Positions 1 through 11,436 of a DNA stretch of 64,000 bases are shown here, one piece after another. Each line of letters begins with the position of its first letter. The first letter of the stretch is position 1. The position numbers were made by a program, and so were the translations under genes. The stretch comes from Xenopus tropicalis (Eukaryota; Chordata; Amphibia; Anura; Pipidae): contig NC_030679.2 in the NCBI RefSeq assembly GCF_000004195.4, positions 35,205,712 to 35,269,711 on the forward strand, in the 5' to 3' direction. The notes beneath the pieces are model-generated. The model had not been told where the DNA came from. It ran no database searches and saw only the letters and a list, made by a program, of their open reading frames with translations.

Positions 1-220
1 AAAAATTGGCAAATCTTTGAAAAGGTTATCAAAAATGTTGCCCATTCAAAAAAAAATGTTGCGTGCAACAATTTCTTTTTAAGCGGCCAATAATTTTTTG
101 TTGTGTGCCGAATTTTCATGCAACAAATTTTGCCTCCCATTTCATGAAATAATTCGCCAATGGCAAAACATGGAAATTCACTGCAAATCCATGCCTGGTG
201 AATTATTTTGCCCATCACTA
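1..220 (+). mobile_element. hAT-type MITE (TAGTGATGAGC family), right part
   Basis: Right part of the main short palindromic family in this window; it begins before base 1. It ends with the typical run of a sub-terminal ATCCATGCCTGG motif followed by GCCCATCACTA at 210-220. In complete copies the family has TAGTGATGAGC ends and 8-bp target duplications, which with the TAGTG start indicates a non-autonomous hAT element. It has no coding capacity. Confidence 0.8.
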
Positions 221-1544
221 CTAATAAGTGTACTGACAATACTTTTCTCCTTCTGAGCCTGTGGTTTGGCTTTTGTTTAGTTTGCACATATTACACAGCA
301 GAAAGTCTTTATCTAAATAAAATAGTATAAGAATTTAAGATCTTTTGATCTTTATCTTTTTTTTCCGTTATCATTTAATTAGTTTTTATTAACAGTATTC
401 ATCATTTCATGGGATTTTTTAAGTATTACCCAGAGAGTGATGAATAATGTTGATAAAAAATACAATGATAAAGAAAAGAAGTAAACCAAAATACTTAAAA
501 CTGAGCTCAGTTGTGGCAGTCATTTTTAATAAAGGATATGTTTTAAACTTGCTTACATGAAAATGTCTCCCTGATTTTAGCACATGGATTGACACAGCCT
601 ATTCCACCCTAAAATTGATTCCAAGTTTTTCTTTTTCTGTATATATGAAATGTTGTTACCTCCAGAGTCCAAAGATTGGTCAGATTTGCAAGCAGGGAAG
701 AAAACTGAAAAGTTTAAAGTTAAATCAAACACTTGATGAATGCATATTGTATTTCAATTATTCTGGCTGTTACCCACTGTAAAAATAAAAAATAATCTCT
801 CGTACAATTTAGTAAGGCATGTTGATCAAAATAGAAAGTTGACACTGATATTATATATAAGGTCTACTTTACGAACATATACAGCTCTGTTTTGACTCGA
901 CACTGAGCAATTATCAAATACAAGTCAAACATACAGTAAATGTATGTAGCCCCCTACTTCTAGAGGGGCAAATTCCTATGTAGAGGAACACTGCAAAATA
1001 ATCTACATATTACATTATCAGTACATGATCAAGCAGTATGTCAACAAGCACACACTGTGCATATCCAGATACATAAAGGAACCCCTGCATCACAGTAGGA
1101 TCACAGTAGGATGTGATACTCACCTAAGTGTTGGACTGTGGGTTATATAGTGCGTACTGCTCTGAAGCTAAAGATTCAGCTATGCAAGGATAAAAATATG
1201 GGGAAGTGTTTCCCATGCATAGTTCAAATCAGTGTCCAGGCTACAAATTTTATAGCTCCAAAAAAATTCTCTTTTGAAAAAAGTAATTCACTCAAATGAT
1301 GAAAATATTGTTTTACCTCTTTATATTTACCTGGTAAGGCCTCATTTTTGAGCATGTAGTGCAGTGTTGGATAGCAAGATATTCGAATATTTGGAAGAGT
1401 GGGGAGACGTGCAACTAAATTGATAAGAGAAAATGAATAATTCAATTCTGAGGAAATACTATCAAAGTTGGGGTTGTGTTGAGTGTGAGGGGCCATAATT
1501 GCTCTTTACTAAGACAACGTTATAGACAGATTTCAGTGCATTTT
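221..1544. other. AT-rich stretch without recognisable gene
   Basis: No coding region, RNA gene or repeat family that I recognise. The open frame at 1224-1496 (minus, 90 codons) has no known domain and looks like chance. Confidence 0.6.
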
Positions 1545-1554
1545 ATTTCACATA

Positions 1555-1703
1555 GCAAAGGACAAGAAGACACCCCTTTATACATGAGGACAAAACTTTC
1601 ACTCAAAGAAATGCAAGGGGGTATTCACAGTGTTAGCAGATTCCATTAATGCTTATAAGAGGGGCTTGGATAACTTCTCAGACAAACATTATACCAAGAC
1701 CTG
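1555..1703 (+). pseudogene. CR1-like LINE ORF2 C-terminal fragment
   Basis: Conceptual translation shows a decayed version of the C-terminal tail of CR1-type reverse transcriptase ORFs: a GVFTV-like stretch, then ADSINAYKRGLDNF, which matches the ADSVNAFKRGLDEF of the better copy at 15.8-16.1 kb. A premature stop is present, and the RAVRLWNALP segment between the two motifs is missing, so there is an internal deletion of about 45 bp. It is a dead 5'-truncated retrotransposon relic. Confidence 0.65.
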
Positions 1704-4622
1704 ACATTTGTAGATATATATTTTAGGGCATTTCAGCACCTGGACAGAGAACACCTCCTTCCATCCATTCTTACTACAGACCAGCCCAAAAGCTAATGCT
1801 ACATCAGACATTGATTATTCTTGTTCTCCTATAGTTTAAAAAGTAACTAGAAATATTGGCATCACTTTGCTGAGGTAGTGTAATGCAAAATAAGAATTTT
1901 CAAATAGTTTAATTTTTTTGGATGAAACTCTAAATTCTTCTAATTTAAACAGTCATAAAAAAAGGTTTTCTGACACTGATGGAGCTTAACTTTCGAACAT
2001 GACTTAAAACTGTTATAAATTATATATTTATATATTTCTTAAGTGAAGTAACTAAGGCTCAGTGGAAAACAGGCTATCAGTTTTAAGATTTAAACAACGT
2101 AATCAATACATCAATCAAATATTCTAGAGTCCTTTAGCCCCTTAGAACTGAGGTGCCCTTGGTGAAAGATGGAATGGAATGTAGTTTGTATCCCATTTAA
2201 GTTTGACTGCAGTCTCCTGGGGATTTATAGAGATAAATGATAAATATTTGTGCGAAAACCTCATTCTTCTGTTCTGATTCATGATAATCAGTCTGGAGCA
2301 GGTAAAACAAATACATATTCAAAACATTTTTAAATTGTATGATGAGAAAGCAACATGTCTTCCTTTCTGCATGCTGTAAACTCTTCTCACTTTGATTTCT
2401 CATTACCTCGTATTAGCATGCCTAAATGATTCAAGGATGCAGTAAAATCATAATCTGTGATTTAAATGGATCTGTTTGATTACACTGAGAGATGCAAAGC
2501 TGCCAGAAATGTAAAAATATCATAGTTCCCTTTGAAATATTTCTAAAAGCAAGTAAGTAATCATGAGCAGGTTTGCAAAGTTTTTTAATGAGACGTTTAA
2601 CTGCAAAGCTCAAAATGTAACATTTCCATAAAAGTTACGAATGTACCTTAAAACTATGAAAGCCGATATAGGTGTTTGCTTGTCCTTGCTTGTCCTTCTG
2701 GGTGAGCTTGATAGCAGTGTTATCTAGTTACTGGTTTCAATACAAATGCTTCTTAATGTCGGCTGATATAAAAGGATACTTTGACAACACAATGTAAATG
2801 TATTTGCCACTGACTGGGTATAGGGGTGCCAATATATAAAGTGCTTTTCTCTGACAAGTATCTTTTTATCAAGCAAATATATCAGTTATAATGTGAAAAA
2901 GACATGAAATGAATGAAAAATTCAAAACAAAAGTGAGAATCAACCCTTGTGCACTTATTCTTGTTAATAGCAAACAACAGTCTTTTTATATTTATGAGGA
3001 TCTTCAGGACCCAGTTAACCACATATAATAATCCTCCATTCTAAATTCATTACAGCCAACAGGACAACAAGTCAAATGTTTATATTTGCTTCTTATGGTT
3101 CTGGTGTGTTAGGACCACATAAATAACATCTTTTTCTAGTTTTACCACTAAATTTGAACAAAATAGAGCGTTCAGGAGTAGTGGAGAAATTAGAATACTT
3201 ATGAATTAATAACAAGATGATATTAATAATATAATAAGATAATATTAAGATGATAAAAATGATGTAATTCAGATTTAAAGCATCTTTGTTTCTCATATAA
3301 TTCCTAACAAAAAATCTTTACAAAACAGTCCTACTACATGTTATAACAGTGCCTTAATTATTAAAAACATTACAGAAAGCTGGGCTTTAGACTTACATTA
3401 AACAGTGCATTTCATTTCAAACTGAAATGAGTAAGATATACTGGGAAAAGCATGTAACTAAAGACAAGTACAAACATGTTGCTGTCATCCAGCATGGTTT
3501 ACAAAGAACAGATGGTACTCAACAGCAGTCAATTTCTGGTAATATTGTAATAAAAATTAAAGGGGCATATCCTCTTACAAAGGTGCTCTGGCTAGTGGAG
3601 CATGTAAAGAATCGAATTTTCTGCTTTCTGCATCTTATCTCGATTGTGGAATCATTTTATGACTTGGAACAATAAGGATCCACAACTCATTTACCTTTAC
3701 GAAGGCCAATATTATTGCTTATTTTGGACTACAATGTTACACTTAATTGGTTTGTGAAAATGATAAACAGTAAATTAGAAAATATGCTTAATCTATGTGC
3801 CTGGCAGTAAGTTGGGAGAATATTTTAACCAGAATAAATGTACTTTTATGAAGGCAGTATGAAAAGTGCAAAATACATCTGCAGTCACCATTTTTCTTCT
3901 CACTTTGTGCACTGCCTTTTGGCATTGCTCAAGGGCTACATTTGGCAGTGGGATGGAATTGGGATGGAATTGGGAGAAGCATGTTGGCCCGCCACCTCCC
4001 CCCACCCCTGTCCCTTAACTTATTCATTATTTAGAACTTCAAGTTAGGGAGGGGCCAAGGACACGTTCTGCTGTTTAATCTAAGTTTCAAGTTTGATCTG
4101 ACAAGGTCTGCTATTATAATGCTAATCTCCAAATCATTCATCCTTAATCACTTGATAGTTTTATCACAGTTTCCAGGCTGCTGAAATTTAGCCATCTTTT
4201 CTTCAGTCTCCCCCATAAAAGATAAAACAAAGATTTCCCAAGTTCTGAAGAAGGATTCACTTGGATATATCAATTTGATTGAAATGTGATCAAAAAACAT
4301 ATTAATTATCTGCTTAAAATCCCCATAGTTTGGCAACTTTACATCGCATAGCTGTATAATCTGTTGTCTACAAATGCATGTTCTATATTACACAGAGTTA
4401 AATGATGTACTTGCCAGCTCAAAAGGCCTAAACTGAACAGAAAACCAACACTAATGCCAACATAAAATATGATAATTATGTTGGAAGACCTGTCTGATAA
4501 AACACAGTGGATGCTGTCCTCAAACAAAAAAAGGTTTTGTAATGCACAAGTTCTTAGACAGCAACAGCAGCAGCAAATGTCTATGATCAATGATTCTCTA
4601 GAGGGACCCTCATTGGTTAGTG
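1704..4622. other. AT-rich stretch without recognisable gene
   Basis: Low-complexity AT-rich DNA. Short open frames (for example 3427-3675 plus, 4339-4770 minus) show no domain, no splice-site logic and no codon-like composition. I see no RNA gene or clear repeat. Confidence 0.5.
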
Positions 4623-4806
4623 CAGTGATTCCCAACCAGTGACTCATGAGCAACATGTTACTCACAACCCCCTTTGATGTTGCTCTAAGTAGGAGCACAT
4701 TTTTACATTTCTGGCTTGGAGGCAAGTTTTGGAAGCACAGAGACACAGTTTTACTCCAAGCAGTCCACATGGGGCTACCAAATAGGCAATCACTGCCCTT
4801 GTACAG
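4623..4806 (+). mobile_element. hAT-type MITE (CAGTGATCCCCAAC family), left half
   Basis: Begins CAGTGATTCCCAACCAGTG and continues with the GAGCAACATGTTACTC and GGCTTGGAGGCAAGTTTTGG motifs shared with the copies at 49,638-49,949 and 61,910-62,216. The right end is lost where a (TA)n tract starts. CAGNG ends and the 8-bp duplication of the 49.6-kb copy place the family in the hAT superfamily. Confidence 0.75.
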
Positions 4807-4844
4807 TGTGTATATATATATATATACCGGCTATTTTGTGTTTT

Positions 4845-5052
4845 ACTATTCCATATTGGACTGCACCCAGGCATCCTTGATTTTGTATTGAGAGTGCTTA
4901 TTACCAATTTTTGTGTATATATATATATATATATAAATATATCCTTCCTCAGGGAAGAGCACAGTTAGTGCTCGAAACGTTGGATTTCTTTGCTTAAATA
5001 AACTTATCATTTTTTTGCCAAGTCCTGGTGTGTGCAGCTCACTGTCTTGCTT

Positions 5053-5053
<1 letters not shown>
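4845..5053 (+). mobile_element. Retroelement 3' end with hammerhead-like hairpin
   Basis: Retroelement-like tail interrupted by a (TA)n tract at about 4915-4935. The stretch 4948-4982 holds a perfect 6-bp hairpin (GAGCAC / GTGCTC, loop AGTTA) followed directly by GAAACGTTGG. That resembles stem II plus the GAAAC box of a hammerhead ribozyme, as described in Penelope-like elements. The CUGANGA box is degenerate (CAGGGAA). Family assignment is inference. Confidence 0.45.

Positions 5054-5115
<62 letters not shown>
5053..5115. repeat. (TA)n microsatellite
   Basis: About 60 bp of nearly pure TA dinucleotide, the target for the neighbouring TA-flanked insertions. It produces the artificial YIYIYI open frames on both strands. 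Confidence 0.95.
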
Positions 5116-5123
<8 letters not shown>

Positions 5124-5439
5124 CGGACCCCTTATCCGGAAACCCGTTATCCAGAAAGCTCCGAATTACGGAAAGCCCGTCTCCCATAGACTCCATTATA
5201 AGCAAATTATTCAGAATTTTATTCTGTTTTATGTAGAAATAAAACAGTACCTTGTAATTGATCCCAACTAAGATATAAATAATCCTTATTGGATGCAAAA
5301 CAATCCTGTTGGGTTTAATTAATGTTTTATTATTGTTTTAGTAGACTTAAGGTATGGAGATCCAAATTACGGAAAGACCCCTTATCCGGAATACCCTTGG
5401 TCCCGAGCATTCTGGATAATGGGTCCTATACCTGTATAT
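5115..5439. mobile_element. Palindromic MITE (ACAGGTATGGGAYCC family)
   Basis: Near full-length copy with imperfect inverted ends: left ATGTATCGGACCCCTTATCC, right GGATAATGGGTCCTATACCT. It shares the motifs ACTCCATTATAAGCAAAT, TTGATCCCAACTAAGATATA and CTTAAGGTATGGAGATCC with copies at 18.7, 27.4 and 36.3 kb. Both sides are flanked by TA repeats, so the exact target duplication cannot be read. No coding capacity. I recognise the family from frog genomes but cannot place its superfamily safely. Confidence 0.8.
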
Positions 5440-5446
5440 ATATATA

Positions 5447-5844
5447 CTCACCTAAAGGTTTATTAGGAACACCTGTTCAGTTTCTCATTAATGCAATTAT
5501 CTAATCAACCAATCACATGGCAGTTGCTTCAGTGCATTTAGGGGTGTGGTCCTGGTCAAGACAATCTCCTGAACTCCAAACTGAATGTCAGAATGGGAAA
5601 GAAAGGTGATTTAAGCAATTGTGAGCGTGGCATGGTTGTTGGTGCCAGACGGGCCGGTCTGAGTATTTCACAATCTGCTCAGTTACTGGGATTTTCACGC
5701 ACAACCATTTCTAGGGTTTACAAAGAATGGTGTGAAAAGGGAAAAACATCCAGTATGCGGCAGTCCTGTGGGCAAAAATGCCTTGTTGATGCTAGAGGTC
5801 AGAGAAGGGTATTAGTATGGTGTTCCTAATAATCCTTTAGGTGA

Positions 5845-5845
<1 letters not shown>
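5447..5845 (+). mobile_element. Internally deleted Tc1-type element
   Basis: Complete 399-bp element with nearly identical 27-bp terminal inverted repeats (one mismatch), starting CTCACCTAAAGG and ending CCTTTAGGTGAG, flanked by TA on both sides. The full-length relative encodes a transposase; here only the N-terminal coding part remains and the catalytic region is deleted, so the copy could move only with transposase supplied by another copy. Confidence 0.9.
5593..5829 (+). pseudogene. Tc1 transposase N-terminal fragment
   Basis: 78 codons starting at ATG 5593. The protein has a helix-turn-helix DNA-binding segment typical of Tc1 transposases (core LSISQSAQLLGFSRTTISRV, roughly residues 23-42) followed by a basic linker. 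In intact family members this continues into a DDE catalytic domain of more than 200 residues; here the frame runs straight into the right inverted repeat, so no catalytic residues exist. At best it could bind the element ends. It lies wholly inside the 5447-5845 element and the stop falls in the right terminal repeat. No promoter is visible. Being an internal deletion product, it should be treated as a pseudogene. Confidence 0.85.

Positions 5846-5895
<50 letters not shown>
5846..5895. repeat. (TA)n microsatellite
   Basis: About 50 bp of pure TA repeat directly abutting the right end of the Tc1-type element; the TA target duplication is indistinguishable from the repeat. Confidence 0.95.
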
Positions 5896-5898
<3 letters not shown>

Positions 5899-5954
5899 TA
5901 ATCTAGTGTATTTTTTTTTTGCAGATTTGAAGACATTACAATATATATATATAG

Positions 5955-6148
5955 CGAACCCAGGGTGGCACTCTGCTTCAGTTCTTAGCTCGGGTGGAAG
6001 GTAAATGATTTAAATATCCAAAAAAGACCAGCAACACAGAGTTGTATTCCAAAAACAATCAATTGTGAATTAAAAACGCATGAACTGCCAACATTACTTT
6101 TTGGTCCCCTTCGGGACCTTTTCTCAAGGCAACCAAATGTTTTTAGCG
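5955..6148 (-). mobile_element. Retroelement 3' end with hammerhead-like hairpin (minus)
   Basis: On the minus strand, the region holds TTGAGAA, then a perfect 6-bp hairpin (GGTCCC-GAAG-GGGACC at 6118-6103), then an A-rich box where GAAAC would stand. The layout resembles degenerate hammerhead motifs at 4.95 and 19.66 kb. No coding sequence. Its join to the following hAT fragment is abrupt. The assignment to a Penelope-like tail is tentative. Confidence 0.35.
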
Positions 6149-6149
6149 G

Positions 6150-6236
6150 CAAATTTTGTTGTTCGTTTTGTGACAAGTATCTGCTGATGAAATTTGCTGC
6201 AAATTCATGCCGGGAAAATTATTTCGTGCATCACTA
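6150..6236 (+). mobile_element. hAT-type MITE (TAGTGATGAGC family), right fragment
   Basis: Right part only: TTTGCTGCAAATTCATGCC followed by the terminal TCGTGCATCACTA ending at 6236. Confidence 0.7.
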
Positions 6237-7164
6237 GAAATGATACCAGAATAGTACACAACTAGTAATACCATAAAACACACCAATACACATATAATGG
6301 TATTGACTCCATATTAATATTGATGCAGATTACAATTACATCAGTAATTCAGTGCTATTCTCCCTTAGAAACAACAGTGTATAAAACTATAATAAAAAAC
6401 TAAAATAAATGTATTAAACTTAAATTATCAATTGCCAACACCTTATAAATAATCCACTATCTGCAAAAATTAACAACAGAGGTTTGTAGTTCAGAGTTAC
6501 AAGGCACATAAAGACTGCTGAACCACAGCAGTAAATTACAGTTCGATGTTATATATATGCAAACAATAAATTATGAATTAACCTCAGAATCAAGTTATTT
6601 CAAAGAGTTGTAGATTACAAGATTACAAATCTTGTTAGTAACTCTGAACCTCAACAACATTATAATTGAATATTCTATATAACATAATAAGTATTACACA
6701 GATAATGAGACATTAATAAAACCCCCAGCAGAGAGCTCAATATTATTTAACCACATTAAGTATTTAAGACCTCAGCCAAAGGTGTATATAAATGTAATAA
6801 AAGTCATTAATGGGAAAAATATGCACCATGCAAACACTTTTTCTTCAACGCAATTTTAATATAGGCTTTAAAAACTCTCAAATGTATTTAGAGAACAATC
6901 CACCAATAGAAAGAATATCGTTTGCAGCAGTGCACAGTATGTGTAATAAACAGTCTTACTTAAAAAGCAGTTATTTTGTGTCAAGGGTCTTAAATATGTT
7001 CTACATGCAATTAAAATTCACAGTGTAATAACTGCCTAATGAAGAATATTGCATTGCAATATGCAATACAGTTTCCTACTATATATAACTTTTATTACAT
7101 TGGACGTAAAACAGTATGTCACAAGGGGAGAATGTTGTAAATGTCATTATAACTTTGCTCATAG
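6237..7164. other. AT-rich stretch without recognisable gene
   Basis: No gene or RNA seen. A weak inverted repeat (about 6479-6502 with 6636-6655, GAGGTTYNNAGTTCAGAGTTAC type) hints at an old MITE, but the ends cannot be defined. Confidence 0.4.
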
Positions 7165-7168
7165 TTAA

Positions 7169-7620
7169 AGGGGAACTCAGGCTTCTGAATCTAAATTTGG
7201 AGCCCCTCACAACACACAGAGAGCCCTTATATACCTATAACTGTCAACTGGCCTTTCAAAAAGTATGAGTAAATATGACTATGAATGTTTTCATTCATTT
7301 AGATCTAGTATGAGTAACTCTAGAGCAATAGAACTTGATGAGTAATCACTGAAGGTGTTTCACCATTTGCTCTAGATTTACACTTTCTAGATATGAATAA
7401 ATACCATTTTTTATGCTGAAATCCAGCTGCAAAACAGTTCTTTTTTCTGCATCATTTAAAATCCTGGCAAGAGAGGAGGGACTAAAACACTGATGTTACA
7501 AATTGTAACAACATGTCCACAGGTTACAGCACAAGACAGCTACATAACCCACAATGCATTGCACGGTGATGTTAACTGTGATGTTGCATATGGTCTGCCT
7601 CTGATATCTTTTTTTTTAAT
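7169..7620. mobile_element. Decayed T2/Kolobok-type MITE
   Basis: Starts GTTAAAGGGGAACTC, i.e. TTAA (7165-7168) followed by AGGGGAAC, the pattern of T2-family frog MITEs. The right part (about 7430-7580, with GTTACAAATTGTAACAACAT and CACAATGCATTG) seems to belong to it. A Penelope-like fragment interrupts it. The right terminus is not clear. Confidence 0.4.
7277..7372 (-). mobile_element. Penelope-like 3' region fragment (minus)
   Basis: Shares an ordered series of motifs (TTTTCATTCATT, ATCTAGTATGAG, ACTTGATGAGTAATCA, GGTGTTTCACC) with the copies at 27.2 and 44.9 kb. Read on the minus strand it contains GGTGAAACACC but lacks the rest of the hammerhead-like core. Confidence 0.5.
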
Positions 7621-7639
7621 TGCTTTTGCTAAATAAAGG

Positions 7640-7701
7640 CTGTGAGCAACATTTACAGGGGTGGAAAATAACATGTTGCTCATGAGCCACTGGTTGGGTT
7701 T
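7640..7701. mobile_element. hAT-type MITE (CAGTGATCCCCAAC family) fragment
   Basis: Contains GAGCAACATTTACAGGGG and AACATGTTGCTCATGAGCC plus ACTGGTTGGG, the two ends of the family brought together, so this is a heavily deleted copy. Confidence 0.55.
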
Positions 7702-7904
7702 CTAGCCTATACCCTATAGCCTTCTTTAAATGCCAATACAGCCACCCTAAACATCATATACCATATATTGTGATGTGACTGTACCTGTATTTGGCCCCCA
7801 ACTGAGATTTAACCCATCATTAACTAATGCTCAATATTTTTGGTTCAGGTTTTTGTTGCCATTTTGTAGTGTAAAAAAACTTGATTTTTCATAATTTATT
7901 ATGA

Positions 7905-8250
7905 AACAAAACTGCAACTATTCCGAATGCTAAAATATGCCTGCTAAAACTGATCGAGATCATGTAGAAGTCAATGGCAGATGTCCCTTTTACATATGGA
8001 AGATCTTTCTTTGCTTTGTGGTTTTTGAGGTTTTTAGGGTTTTTGATGCTGGCTTTTGTGCTACTATACAGAAAAGTTGCAATTTTCACATGACAAGTCA
8101 AAAAAGATGTGGTTTTCATGTTTTTTCCACAACTTTTTTCGTTTGTTCTGTTGTTAACAAATGACCAGCATTCGTGGAAATGAGTTTAGTCATGGTTTTT
8201 TAAAAAATGATAAATCCACAGAAATCTGAATGTTAATAAATCCCCCCTAA
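7905..8250. mobile_element. Decayed Harbinger-type MITE
   Basis: The end TTAATAAATCCCCCCTAA near 8234-8251 resembles the right end of the TAAGGGGCAnATTTAT family (TWA target site) seen at 16.7 and 30.2 kb. The interior is rich in T-runs and carries a meaningless frame at 7937-8164. Left end not identified. Confidence 0.4.
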
Positions 8251-8259
8251 ATATTAATG

Positions 8260-10866
8260 ATAAGTGACAGAAATCCCAATTAATTTACACAATTCATCAC
8301 TGTGAAAGCAGCTTTGTTAAAGGATGTAAAAAAAAAAGTCATATTACATGCAAGTGACTTGACATGCAGCTCAATGTGACTTACATTCTAATGCAATTAT
8401 TGCATTTGTGTGTGAATGAGTAAGGGTAATTTTTTTCCTACTCTAGTTTATATACTACTTAGACTGCATGGGTAGTATAACTTCTACAATTTTAAATGGA
8501 TTTGATAGAGTATTGCCCACTGAGTTGTTTATAAACCGGAGTAGGGCCAAACTGTTATCTGTCTATTATTTCTCTCCCTTGCTGCCGTTGAACTTATACA
8601 CCTAATATCACAATATCAATATCTTCTCAGATCAGTCAAGTTTATTCTGACAAACTGACACATTGATCTGCGCTGATAATTATGTCTCAAAACATGTGAT
8701 TCATGCATTTGGCACACACCATTCCCCATTGATTTTAGTGGAAAGATGACCATAGCCCTGTGTATAAAATGTGTAAATCAGTTCTGATTATTATTTACCT
8801 AACATACAACAAGCAACTTTCAAACATATATTACAAATCTTCAAAGGTTTTAGAACTATTTGTAACTGTAAATGCAGTTGAAAGCAATCTTTGTTAATCC
8901 CTTTCTGGTAGATTCTGACTCTTAAAGTATAAGGAAATAATTATTACATTATTACATTTATTTATAAAGTGCTAACATGTTTCAAATGCTATGCATATGG
9001 GTTCATATGGATAGATTAGGTAATGATGCCTCGGCCTGCAGGCTTACAGTCTAAATACAATCTATATACAGTCTGTATAAGGAAAATCATATTCAATGAG
9101 CATGCCAAAAATGGTAGGCACACCATAATAAATCCTGGACAAGTGCTTGTTTTTGAAAAAACAGACTGAGGAAGAACCAACTGATGTACCACTTTGCCAT
9201 TTTACTTACCGTTTCCAGGTGACCCTATTAATAATATACACTTGTGCATGCAATGTAACATTGGAAAATATAACTTTACTGAGCATAAACATGCCCAAGA
9301 CCAACCCATGGGGAGGGAGGCTAAAGGGGCTAAATGTATTAGAGGGTAAGGCCATTGAATTCATTAGGAGTGTCAAATGTCTTTAAACCCACTAGTGAAC
9401 CAGCCTTTGCAGAGGTCTCCTTAGGATTTAGGTCACCTCCATGTGTATTAATCAGTTTGCATGCAACATTGTCAAGAGTACAGAGGTATAAACAGATAAT
9501 GCTTTTAACATTAATTACATTTACAATTAAAACCATTAAATTTTTTTAATTCATGTATAATAAAACATTTATTACAATTGGATGGAGGATCCATTTAATC
9601 ATGGTGAGCAGGGGAATGTATTTATTTTTTTGCATAAGACATTGCCTTAATATAGTAAGGTTAGCCTGGAGACCGTTGGCAAAACCAAAATGGCATGTTG
9701 AGTAATGGAAAATGCAATACACTGCACAGGTTTATTGTAAGAATTTAAATGAACAGTAGCCAGACTTAGGTTGCAAACTTTACTGAACGGAAACCAAGAA
9801 TATCTAACAAAATACCCAGTTAAGAAGAATTAACTGTGAAGTGATGACATCTAGTAAGTTGATTTACTGTACTAGTAGCACTTCTCTATCCAATGTATGA
9901 CCTTGATTGCAATGCATTATGATAATGTCTGACATTATTTTTGTTGACAGTAAGGGTCATGTCTGCAAGTGATAATATATTGTTATTAATATTGCTACCT
10001 TCAGTATTGCAATGTTATCTGTCCAGAAAGGCCATGACCAATCTGTAGAATATTGAGTTAGCTATGATAAAATGTTGACTCTGCTTATTGTTTTCCCAGT
10101 GGGACAATGAGTGCAACAGCAATCTCATGAATAATTTTCTCTCAACAGTGCTGAAATGGAAGCAAGTAAATTACTACATTAGCATTTAGTACTCAAGCAA
10201 GTAAACAGTACTGCAGCTATTTCTGATTAAAACATGATGGCCTGTTGGAATAGCAGGTTCTATTATAGTAGTAGTAATAGTGAGGGTGTTGATTATGTAA
10301 ACCAAGGTAAATTTTATGACCTTACAGTAACATTCACAATATGAAATGTTTTGCAGTCTTTTTAGTAATGAATGGGTCAGAGATTTTTACTGTATTGGGC
10401 ATAATGCAAAGGTTGGCAATAAGCTATACTGCAAATGTGTGTGGGCCACTAAAAAGAGGCCGAAGACAGTGTAGCACTTTTAGGAGTATAACCCAAGCTG
10501 ACAGATTGTTTAGGGAGCACTGGTCCTGGAAACAAGGTCAGCCATAATCACTGGGGAGTGCCATACAAATTATTTTGACTTTCCTTGTCCTTCGAAAGCC
10601 TAAGAATTGTCATGCAGGTGTGTCAGAAGGATGTTACCAAAAAGAACTCCACTACTTGTAGATGGATTTGGAAATATGTTTGAGGACAAAGAATAAAAAC
10701 TCTAGTGGACAAATAAAATGCAGTAGACATTTGAATATTTCACCTAATATACGGAAGGGCAGAAAGGTAATGCAGCAAAGCAAGACAGGGACGGTCAGAC
10801 CAGAACCATTTGAGATAGAGTAGACAGACAGCTGAAAAAATGTGGCACCATTGACCAAATTGCATG
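8260..10866. other. Mostly unique AT-rich DNA
   Basis: At 8945-9065 there is a short relic of a minus-strand retroelement tail (ATTTATAAAGTGCTAACAT and CAGGCTTACAGTCTAAATA motifs). Otherwise nothing recognisable: open frames such as 9147-9386, 10341-10547 and 10652-10858 lack domains. Confidence 0.45.
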
Positions 10867-11038
10867 TGTAGGGACCCCAAAGAATTGGGCCCCTCCAGGA
10901 TTAGTTCCTCTTTAGACAGGCACCATGAGGGTGGCCTTATGAGATTTGGACACCTAAAGGTGGTCCTGGGTGTTTATGTGTGAAAAGGGAGTTTCCCTGC
11001 AAGTTAACAGCCACCACTAGATGTCGCTGTGCTAAAAG

Positions 11039-11047
11039 TATAAAAGG
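11039..11047 (+). promoter_or_regulatory. TATA box in the LTR-like block
   Basis: TATAAAAGG at the position expected for an LTR U3 promoter; transcription would begin roughly 25-30 bp downstream. Confidence 0.5.
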
Positions 11048-11430
11048 GAATGACTCCCAGTTTCAGCAGGTCTTCGTCCTGGGACTGCTTCTTGTAAAGA
11101 AGCGTATAACAGGCTTGTGTTCTAGTACAGGAGGTACTGTAACAGGTCACTCTAGGAGTGACAGGCAGGCTAGAGAGAACGGGCAGTGATAGCCCCGACA
11201 GGAGAGAGAGGGGTTAAGACCCCCCAGCACTCATGGCTGGAGTTCAGGACCTGTAGTGTAAGGGGAGCCAAGTCAGCACCTGGAAGTGTTCCCAGTGAAG
11301 GGGCCCTACGCGTGGACCGGGGTGAGTTCCTAGGTGGAAGCATCTGGCGGGAGTACCGGGGGTAGCCCAAAGAGAGAGTGTGTGACTTGAGCCGTCTGTG
11401 TGACATCCTCTGAAGTGTTCTGCCTGCATC

Positions 11431-11436
11431 AATAAA
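11431..11436 (+). promoter_or_regulatory. Poly(A) signal in the LTR-like block
   Basis: AATAAA followed by a T-rich stretch (TTCATCTGGTTCACCATTTT), fitting an R-U5 polyadenylation site. Confidence 0.5.

Noticed and set aside
4339..4770. 143-codon minus-strand frame with a Cys run and a hydrophobic stretch
   Set aside because: The Cys run comes from a CAG-like repeat and the 5' part lies in a hAT MITE; no domain or start context.
4846..5298. 150-codon frame with long Tyr-Ile repeats
   Set aside because: Translation of (TA)n microsatellites across several repeats.
7277..7372. Third complete hammerhead-like site in the Penelope-like family
   Set aside because: Only the GAAAC part survives; the CUGANGA side and stem II are missing.
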